Assembly (NCBI GenBank): GCA_964611385.1
Contig: CAZSXS010000054.1
Span: 1-27,058, forward strand
Reading direction: 5' to 3'
Source: CAZSXS01 sp964611385
GTDB taxonomy: Bacteria > Bacillota > Clostridia > Lachnospirales > CAYPQA01
Length of the DNA: 27,058 nucleotides
A model generated the notes under the pieces. It had not been told where the DNA came from. It did no database searches and was given only the letters and a program-made list of their open reading frames with translations. The translations under genes and the position numbers were made by a program. This document shows, in pieces, positions 21,551 through 27,058 of the stretch (position 1 is the first letter of the stretch; every line of letters begins with the position of its first letter).

Positions 21551-23313
21551 CTTATAAAATTTTTACTGCCATGATGTTGATTGTGAGTATGGTGGTTGTT
21601 TTCATGAGCATCTACTCGGATGCAAAGACCGGGGAGATTTATGAGCGGAATTTTCAGGATCTGTACAAGCGCATGAGCGACCAGTTTACAGATAATCTGA
21701 GCTACAAGTTTAACAATTATCACAACAGCCTGGCCAGCATGGCTTCCGTCAGCAAGCTGCCCACCCTGCTTGCGCTGGATTTTGAAAAGGACTACATACA
21801 GATTCAAGAGTTAACCAAAGGCCTATCCGACGATATTGAAATGCTATTCATTAACCGACTGCAAAACGATGAGGTTATTAATTTAACCGTATATTCCTAC
21901 AAAAAAGATTTCCCCATTTACAGCAGTAAGTTTGTTTCCATTGAAAATTGTTATTATTCAGGCTTCTACCCCTCGAAGGAACTTTTGCCCAAAACTCCTT
22001 ACTTTTTCTACGAAAACAGTTTTAAGCAAAAGGTACTTGTACTGACCATGCCGGTATACCAGCTTCAAGATAGCAAAGCCTTGCTGATGGCTGTGATTGC
22101 CCTAGAGTTGGATGCCGACACATTTTTCGGGAAATCTGAAGAAATCTACAAGGAATATGCGAACAATGCAGACATTGCCATCTGGGTTGAAGAGGAGAAG
22201 CTGTGGGCGAATGATAAGGCGCAAAGTGCCTCCGGTCAGGTTATAGAGCGCAAGCTGCCTTTTTTTGGTTGGAAGGTGGTCATCAGCTACACAAGCCAAA
22301 CCGACAGCGAGCACATGCGCTACAGGAGTGGCCTGATTACCACCGCTCTGCTGTTTATCTTATCAGCACTGATTTTAACTTACATCATTGCCACGCGCTT
22401 TACGGGAAAATTCAACCGCCTAATCGAAAAAATCAACCATCTGGGCAAGGGCTATTTTAATACGACAGAAGCCATCCCAGGTACAGACGAAATCGCCATC
22501 ATAGATGGTAGCTTCAATCAGATGGTCGGTGCTTTGGATACCTATATAAAAGAGAACTTTCTGCTAAAAATCGCACAGAGGGATGCTCAGCTAAATATCC
22601 TGCAAAACCAAATCAATCCCCATTTTCTCTACAACACCCTGGAAACCATAGACGCCATGGCCTCCATTCGAGGGATCTTCGAAATCAGCGAGGCTTGCAG
22701 TCGATTGGGTCAAATCCTTCGTTATAACATCAGCAAAAACAACCAGCAGTATTCCAACGTAAGCGGTGAAATCACCCATGTAAAAAACTATGTGGCCATA
22801 CAAAAAATGCGTTTTGGAAGCCGCTTTGAGCTTGACTATGACATAGATGAGGAAACCTTGACCATACCCATTTTAAAATTCATCCTCCAACCCATCGTTG
22901 AAAACGCCATCTTGCATTCCCTGAATCAAGAGCACCCGGACGCAGAAGATACCAAAGATCTAAAGGATACAAAGCAAAATACGAACCAAAAGCAAATTCA
23001 TGTTGTCCTCAAGATGCAGGGGGAATTGTTAGCCATTCGAGTAAGCGATAACGGAAGGGGCTTTCAAAAAGAAGTGTTGGATAAAATCAACGAATGGATT
23101 CACAATCCAGACCTGCAAAACAGTAAAATTACCTCCGGCATCGGCTTTTCAAACGTCCTGTACCGCATTAAGCTGGTCTATGGCCAAGATGCCCATATCA
23201 ACATCACCTCTAAGGAAAACGAAGGCAGTCAAATCGAATTCATACTACCGCCCATTAAGGCGAAACTGTTGCAAAAGGAAAACGGAAAGGGGGAGCAGAC
23301 CACAATACGTTGA
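21517..23313 (+). CDS. YesM-like sensor histidine kinase
   Basis: A 598-residue membrane sensor kinase. TM1 is IFTAMMLIVSMVVVFMSIYS (about 15-34). An extracellular Cache-like sensor of about 235 residues follows, then TM2 (GLITTALLFILSALILTYI, about 271-290), a HAMP region, and the His_kinase dimerisation box QINPHFLYNTLETIDAM with the phospho-accepting H369. The HATPase part has the N box QPIVENAILHS and a G box, DNGRGF. An extra basic/acidic stretch (HPDAEDTKDLKDTKQNTNQK) lies just after the N box. GGAGG precedes the ATG inside the end of the PHP gene. Its partner is the AraC-type response regulator 225 bases downstream. YesM/YesN pairs usually sense extracellular carbohydrates and induce nearby uptake or catabolic genes. 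Confidence 0.92.
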   Translation: MRNSKRIQITLTYKIFTAMMLIVSMVVVFMSIYSDAKTGEIYERNFQDLYKRMSDQFTDNLSYKFNNYHNSLASMASVSKLPTLLALDFEKDYIQIQELTKGLSDDIEMLFINRLQNDEVINLTVYSYKKDFPIYSSKFVSIENCYYSGFYPSKELLPKTPYFFYENSFKQKVLVLTMPVYQLQDSKALLMAVIALELDADTFFGKSEEIYKEYANNADIAIWVEEEKLWANDKAQSASGQVIERKLPFFGWKVVISYTSQTDSEHMRYRSGLITTALLFILSALILTYIIATRFTGKFNRLIEKINHLGKGYFNTTEAIPGTDEIAIIDGSFNQMVGALDTYIKENFLLKIAQRDAQLNILQNQINPHFLYNTLETIDAMASIRGIFEISEACSRLGQILRYNISKNNQQYSNVSGEITHVKNYVAIQKMRFGSRFELDYDIDEETLTIPILKFILQPIVENAILHSLNQEHPDAEDTKDLKDTKQNTNQKQIHVVLKMQGELLAIRVSDNGRGFQKEVLDKINEWIHNPDLQNSKITSGIGFSNVLYRIKLVYGQDAHINITSKENEGSQIEFILPPIKAKLLQKENGKGEQTTIR

Positions 23314-23330
23314 ACTGGCACAAACGGCAA

Positions 23331-23390
23331 AGAGCGATCCGATGAAGATATGCTATAAACGGGCGCGAATCCCTAGAGCGGTCCGATGAA
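23331..23390 (+). repeat. Short direct repeat after the sensor kinase gene
   Basis: AGAGCGATCCGATGAA (23331-23346) and AGAGCGGTCCGATGAA (23375-23390) match at 15 of 16 bases, 44 bases apart, immediately before a long hairpin. Origin unknown. Confidence 0.7.
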
Positions 23391-23463
23391 AGCGGGGGAA
23401 GGGATACCGCCCGAAACGGCTTGCGCCCAGCACTAGTGGAGGGCGGTGTCCCTTCCCCCGCTT
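23390..23463. repeat. Long hairpin between kinase and regulator genes
   Basis: A 23-bp inverted repeat (23390-23412 with 23441-23463) has one G-U-type mismatch and a 28-base loop. The outer arm is purine-rich (GCGGGGGAAGGGA) and the inner part ACCGCCC/GGGCGGT. It has no core in common with the hairpin elements at 1, 13609 and 15371 and no T run after it. It may be another dispersed palindromic repeat or an mRNA stability element; 23464-23537 holds no clear promoter. Confidence 0.75.
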
Positions 23464-23537
23464 GGCGTGAAATACGTTATTTTCTTGGATCGTTATTAAT
23501 TTTTGTGCCCACTTCATAATAAGGTCTCAACTGAACG

Positions 23538-25115
23538 ATGTACAAGTTATTAGTTGTTGAAGACGAGGATTTCATCCGCAAAGGTATCCTCGAAAAAATC
23601 AAACAAATCAAGCTGCCCATATCAGATTACTATGACGCCTGCGACTATGATTCTGCCCTATCCGTCTTTGATCGGGCGGCGGTTGATATTTTGTTGACGG
23701 ATATTCACTTGCAGAGCCGAAATGGTCTTGCCCTCATTCAAGAGGTCAAAAAGCGTAGACCCAAAGTCCAGTGTATCATTATCAGCGGCTACTCGGAATT
23801 TGAATACGCCAAGCGAGCCATTGAGTTGTCCGTAGTGGGCTATGCGTTAAAACCAGTAGGCTTGGATGTTTTGCATGAACAGCTGTCCCAGGCCATCAAC
23901 AATATCAAAGACATGCAAAAAATAGACAGCAAGCTAACAGAGTTAAAATCTGAATTAAACCTGCTGAACCTGATCGGCGATCTGAATACCATCCTCCATT
24001 CTAATGAAGAAACAGAAAGCAATTTAAGCAAAAAGCTTTGTGGGTACTTCCCCGACAGCGGGCACTACCTGTTGGCTACGATAAACATCGACCGTTGCAG
24101 CTTCACGGATTCTGTCTTTACCACGGAGGATATTGAGCTGATCTTGGATCTGATCAAAAACATAATCAATGAACTGTTATTTGAAGGAAGAAAGATTGCC
24201 TTTCATAACGTGGTTCAAAACAACCAACTCTTGATCCTGTTCATTCTCCCCAAAACCTGCAATAAGGCAGAAGCCGTGGTTCTAGAATATTGCCGAACGT
24301 TAATAGAATTAATCAAAAGTACCTTGCAGATCCATGCCTTCTGCTCCATCAGTGATTCTTTACCCTCTATAACCCAGACCCTGTATTTGCAAACCCAGGA
24401 GCGGCTGGGAACCAGACTTTTGAATGTTCCTCAAAGCACGGTTTGCGATTCAGACCCACAAACCCCAGGGGATCTTTCAAATGAGCTCAGTCAACTGATC
24501 AGCAGCCTCAAGTGCTTTGATGCGCCAAAACTTGGCTGCAATCTGATCAAGCTACTGCCGGACTACAAAAGCATAGGTTATTACAGCGCCGTACTCCTAG
24601 AACTGTCCCAAGCCATACGAAATTTAAGCCTGGACAAAAAGAAGCTCTGTACCTGCGCAAAGACCCTATCCGACGCCGCCAATCAGATCGGTTTTTTATT
24701 TAACGATATCCACGAGTTAAGGGACTTCTGTATGGGCACCATCACGGGGCTTTTCCCTGAAAGCCCGGGTGAGCACGCCAAAAGCGGCTACAAGATCAGC
24801 TTAGCCGTCAAGTACATACACAGCAATTATAAGAATGCTATCACGGTGAATGAGCTGGCAGACAGATACAACATGAACTGCAATTATTTTTCGTCTCTAT
24901 TTAAGAAGAAGACGGAGCAATCGGTGGTAAACTACCTGACCATGGTGCGACTGCAAAAGGCCAAGGATATGCTGAAAAATACGGATTTGTCCAATCATGA
25001 AATTTCAGAGCTCGTGGGCTATGAGAATGTACAATATTTTTACAAGGTATTTAAAAAAGCCACAGGGCAGACACCTTCGGCTTTTCGACTGAGCGAGACG
25101 AAAGTGCGCCTTTGA
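23538..25115 (+). CDS. YesN-like AraC-family response regulator
   Basis: A 525-residue DNA-binding regulator. The receiver domain (1-120) has acidic pocket residues E8-D9, phospho-acceptor D55 in LLTDIHL, S83 and K105 in LKPVG. A middle region of about 290 residues typical of long YesN proteins follows. The C-terminal AraC domain (about 421-521) has two helix-turn-helix units: ITVNELADRYNMNCNYFSSL, then DLSNHEISELVGYENVQYF and the signature FYKVFKKATGQTPSAFR. It is paired with the YesM-like kinase just upstream and ends 17 bases before the iolC start, so it probably activates this operon or other inositol genes outside the window. No strong ribosome binding site precedes the ATG. Confidence 0.92.
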   Translation: MYKLLVVEDEDFIRKGILEKIKQIKLPISDYYDACDYDSALSVFDRAAVDILLTDIHLQSRNGLALIQEVKKRRPKVQCIIISGYSEFEYAKRAIELSVVGYALKPVGLDVLHEQLSQAINNIKDMQKIDSKLTELKSELNLLNLIGDLNTILHSNEETESNLSKKLCGYFPDSGHYLLATINIDRCSFTDSVFTTEDIELILDLIKNIINELLFEGRKIAFHNVVQNNQLLILFILPKTCNKAEAVVLEYCRTLIELIKSTLQIHAFCSISDSLPSITQTLYLQTQERLGTRLLNVPQSTVCDSDPQTPGDLSNELSQLISSLKCFDAPKLGCNLIKLLPDYKSIGYYSAVLLELSQAIRNLSLDKKKLCTCAKTLSDAANQIGFLFNDIHELRDFCMGTITGLFPESPGEHAKSGYKISLAVKYIHSNYKNAITVNELADRYNMNCNYFSSLFKKKTEQSVVNYLTMVRLQKAKDMLKNTDLSNHEISELVGYENVQYFYKVFKKATGQTPSAFRLSETKVRL

Positions 25116-25132
25116 CGCAGAGGGAGGAAGAA

Positions 25133-26143
25133 ATGAATTTAAGCAAGGAAAAGGATTTTGACCTGGTACCGCTTGGGCGAATCGCCATTGATTTTAATCC
25201 CACGGACATGATGCGACCCTTATCCGAGAGCAGAAGCTTCAAAAAATATTTGGGGGGTTCGCCTGCCAACATAGCCGTTGGCCTAGCTGTATTAGGGAAG
25301 AAGGTTGGATTTATTGGAAAGGTATCCGACGACGAGATGGGTGTTTTCGTTACGGACTTTTTCAAGAAAAAAGGCATAGACACAAGCGGAATTAGTCTGG
25401 CCAAGAACGGAGAGAGTTTAGGTTTAACCTTTACAGAAATCAAGAGCGAGACAGAAAGCAGCATTTTGATGTATCGGGATGGGGTCGCGGACTTAAATCT
25501 GGAGCCAAGCGAGGTATCAGAGGAATACATCAAGCGCAGCAAGATTCTATTAATTTCCGGCACGTCACTGGCCCAGAGTCCCTCACGGGAGGCAGCCTTT
25601 ACGGCCATGGCTTACGCTCGCAAGCACAATGTTCCCATCATTTTTGACATAGACTACCGGCGTTACACCTGGAAAAACAAGTACGAACTGGCAGTATACT
25701 ACTCGCTGGCAGGCGAAATGAGCGACATCATTCTTGGTTCGCGGGAAGAATTCTCCCTAATGGAGGCCTTATGCTTACCGGGCAACCAATCGGACGAAGA
25801 ATCGGCAAAATACTGGTTAGCAAAAAAGAGCGAACTCATCATTATCAAGCACGGAGCAGAAGGGTCAACGGCTTTTAGTAGGGGTGGAGAGTGCATCAAG
25901 ATCAAGCCATTTCCGGTACATCTATTAAAGTCCTTCGGCGGGGGTGACGGCTACGCCTCGGCCTTTATATACGGGCTACTGGAGGGTTATCCCTTAAGCG
26001 AGGCTTTAGAATTTGCTTCGGCTTCAGCAGCAATCTTAGTTTCAGCGCACAGCTGCTCTGAGGCCATGCCCAGCGTCAGCGAGATCAAGTCCTTCATGGC
26101 CGAAAAAAAAGCCCAACACGGAGAAAACGTGGCCAGGGGGTAA
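25133..26143 (+). CDS. iolC: 5-dehydro-2-deoxygluconokinase (IolC)
   Basis: A PfkB-family kinase of 336 residues that phosphorylates 5-dehydro-2-deoxy-D-gluconate in the myo-inositol pathway. The start motif LGRIAIDFNPTD and KKYLGGSPANIAVG (38-50) are typical of IolC, as are FDIDYRRYTW (171-180) and the C-terminal KSFGGGDGYASAFIYGL, which holds the catalytic D272. The usual GAGD anion-hole sequence is GGGD here. I use the ATG at 25133, behind GGGAGGAAGAA; an in-frame TTG at 25112 overlaps the regulator stop but has no comparable site. iolB follows, which supports the pathway call. Other sugar kinases of the family are possible but the context makes IolC most likely. Confidence 0.9.
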   Translation: MNLSKEKDFDLVPLGRIAIDFNPTDMMRPLSESRSFKKYLGGSPANIAVGLAVLGKKVGFIGKVSDDEMGVFVTDFFKKKGIDTSGISLAKNGESLGLTFTEIKSETESSILMYRDGVADLNLEPSEVSEEYIKRSKILLISGTSLAQSPSREAAFTAMAYARKHNVPIIFDIDYRRYTWKNKYELAVYYSLAGEMSDIILGSREEFSLMEALCLPGNQSDEESAKYWLAKKSELIIIKHGAEGSTAFSRGGECIKIKPFPVHLLKSFGGGDGYASAFIYGLLEGYPLSEALEFASASAAILVSAHSCSEAMPSVSEIKSFMAEKKAQHGENVARG

Positions 26144-26197
26144 AATAAGAAACCGGACGTGGGGTGGGGGTAATGAGATTGCAAAAAGGAGAGTTGA

Positions 26198-26917
26198 ATG
26201 ATGTACAGATCGCTTCAAGCAAAAGAAAGTATGCTAATGAATCTCGGGCTTTTAAAGTTGGAGGCGGGGCAAGGATTTGAGGTAGAGAATGAAAAGAATG
26301 AGACGGCTTTGGTGCTTTTGACGGGGAGGGTAAGAACGAGCTTTTGTGAGATTGAGCTGAAACGAGATTGCCTTTTTACGCAAAAGCCTTATGTGCTACA
26401 GATACCGGCGGGGTATAGGCTAAGCTTACAGGCTTTAGAGAGCAGCGAGTTTTTGGTGGTGGATACGGAAAACGAAAATGCGTTCAGCCCGGTTTTGTAT
26501 ACGCCGGACACGGTCAAGGAATATGGACTGGGGGAAACGATCTTGGATGGCACAGCGAATCGCATCATTCGCGATGTGTTTCATTATGAAAATGCCCCTC
26601 TGTCCAAGCTGGTTTTGGGGGAGATCATCAACAAGCCGGGTCGCTGGTCAAGTTATCCGCCGCATTTTCATCCTCAGCCGGAGGTTTACTTTTATCGCTT
26701 TGACAAGCCCCAAGGTTTCGGCTGCTCTTTTTTGGGTGATGAAGCGCAGAAGATTACCCACAACTCCATAGCCTGCATTGACGGCAACCTCACCCACCCC
26801 CAAGCCTCCGCCCCCGGCTATAACTTGTACTATTGCTGGATCATCCGCCACCTGCCTGGCTTGCCGTGGACGAATACGCGGATTTATGATAAAGCGCACG
26901 AGTGGGTGCTTGATTGA
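26198..26917 (+). CDS. iolB: 5-deoxy-glucuronate isomerase (IolB)
   Basis: A 239-residue cupin-type isomerase of the KduI/IolB family that converts 5-deoxy-glucuronate to 5-dehydro-2-deoxygluconate, the IolC substrate. GRWSSYPPHFHPQPEVYFYR (148-167) carries metal ligands H156, H158 and E162 and is the family hallmark. It is somewhat shorter than the roughly 270-residue Bacillus protein, mainly at the N-terminus. Translation can start at either of two adjacent ATGs (26198 or 26201) behind AAGGAGAGTTG, 54 bases after iolC. The other pathway enzymes (IolA, IolD, IolE, IolG) are not in the window. Confidence 0.92.
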   Translation: MMYRSLQAKESMLMNLGLLKLEAGQGFEVENEKNETALVLLTGRVRTSFCEIELKRDCLFTQKPYVLQIPAGYRLSLQALESSEFLVVDTENENAFSPVLYTPDTVKEYGLGETILDGTANRIIRDVFHYENAPLSKLVLGEIINKPGRWSSYPPHFHPQPEVYFYRFDKPQGFGCSFLGDEAQKITHNSIACIDGNLTHPQASAPGYNLYYCWIIRHLPGLPWTNTRIYDKAHEWVLD

Positions 26918-26997
26918 ACGCTAAGAGAGAAATGAATCCCCCGCCCACATAATCCAGGTTTTATATAAGAAGCATTAAGCAAAATTGTATCACTCGT

Positions 26998-27058
26998 ACC
27001 TCAAACCCCCATGTCCGGCTTTTTGAAAAGGGATGGAGGGGGGTGTGGGGGGAGGAAG
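26998..27058. repeat. Dispersed two-hairpin element, copy 4 (cut by window end)
   Basis: ATGTCCGGCTTTTTGAAAAG (27011-27030) matches the hairpin A loop of copy 3. It is flanked by ACCCCC (27005-27010) and GGGGGT (27039-27044), a pairing that replaces the CACCTC/GAGGTG of copy 3. Then begins a purine-rich arm (GTGGGGGGAGGAAG) like the start of hairpin B. The window ends before the core. The 70 bases before it, back to iolB, hold no gene. Confidence 0.8.

Noticed and set aside
25051..25608. 185-codon minus-strand frame opposite iolC
   Set aside because: It overlaps the end of the regulator and conserved IolC motifs on the other strand.
26153..26172. GTGGGGTGGGGG before iolB as another copy of the dispersed element
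   Set aside because: It shares only a G-rich string with the arm of copy 3; neither the core nor a complementary arm is present.

Overview
The window looks like chromosomal DNA of an anaerobic, low-to-mid G+C Firmicute, most likely a Clostridia member. The evidence is an indolepyruvate:ferredoxin oxidoreductase subunit (an oxygen-sensitive, ferredoxin-linked system), Lpl-type sugar ABC permeases, a YesM/YesN-type two-component pair, strong AGGAGG ribosome binding sites and sigma-A-like promoters. I cannot name the species. There are no rRNA or tRNA genes, CRISPR arrays, transposases or recognisable prophage genes.

Layout. (1) 1-2560, plus strand: iorB, paaK and an ACT-domain protein form a compact aryl-acid/aryl-pyruvate operon that ends at a hairpin. 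(2) 2660-3255: a decayed GGDEF (diguanylate cyclase) gene, then a foldable unassigned segment and a bidirectional terminator. (3) 3295-9852, minus strand: a sugar import and hydrolysis operon in the order LplB-like permease, lipoprotein binding protein, LplC-like permease, GH38 alpha-mannosidase. (4) 10138-13580, plus strand: an A+T-rich AAA ATPase with a DUF4143-type C-terminus, a formylglycine-type sulfatase, and a small A+T-rich protein of unknown function. (5) 13736-17705: an XRE-regulator remnant; a CehA/PHP metallohydrolase (minus) divergent from an MFS transporter (plus) across a palindrome-rich regulatory region; and a BadF-type kinase convergent with the MFS gene. (6) 17770-19858, minus: an RpiR-type regulator and a GH4 enzyme resembling 6-phospho-alpha-glucosidase (GlvA/MalA), which together with the kinase form a GH4-RpiR-kinase gene string. 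(7) 20022-26917, plus: a small protein, a PHP phosphoesterase, a YesM-like sensor kinase, a YesN-like regulator, IolC and IolB, apparently one operon joining phosphoesterase, signalling and inositol catabolism.

How the genes may work together (inference). Most genes serve glycan and polyol scavenging: alpha-mannoside uptake and cleavage, sulfate or phosphate ester hydrolysis, alpha-glucoside or phospho-sugar metabolism, and inositol breakdown. The pairing of a PHP phosphoesterase with inositol genes and a private two-component system suggests use of an inositol-phosphate-type substrate, but nothing in the sequence proves the substrate.

The most unusual signal is non-coding. A dispersed element carries a fixed A/T-rich core inside long perfect inverted repeats whose outer arms differ from copy to copy yet always stay complementary. 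Three copies lie inside the window (one of them inverted and reduced to the core hairpin), and a fourth is cut by the right edge. The best-preserved copy has two abutting hairpins, and the upstream hairpin's arms also differ in a pairing-preserving way between copies. A second, unrelated long hairpin lies between the sensor kinase and response regulator genes.
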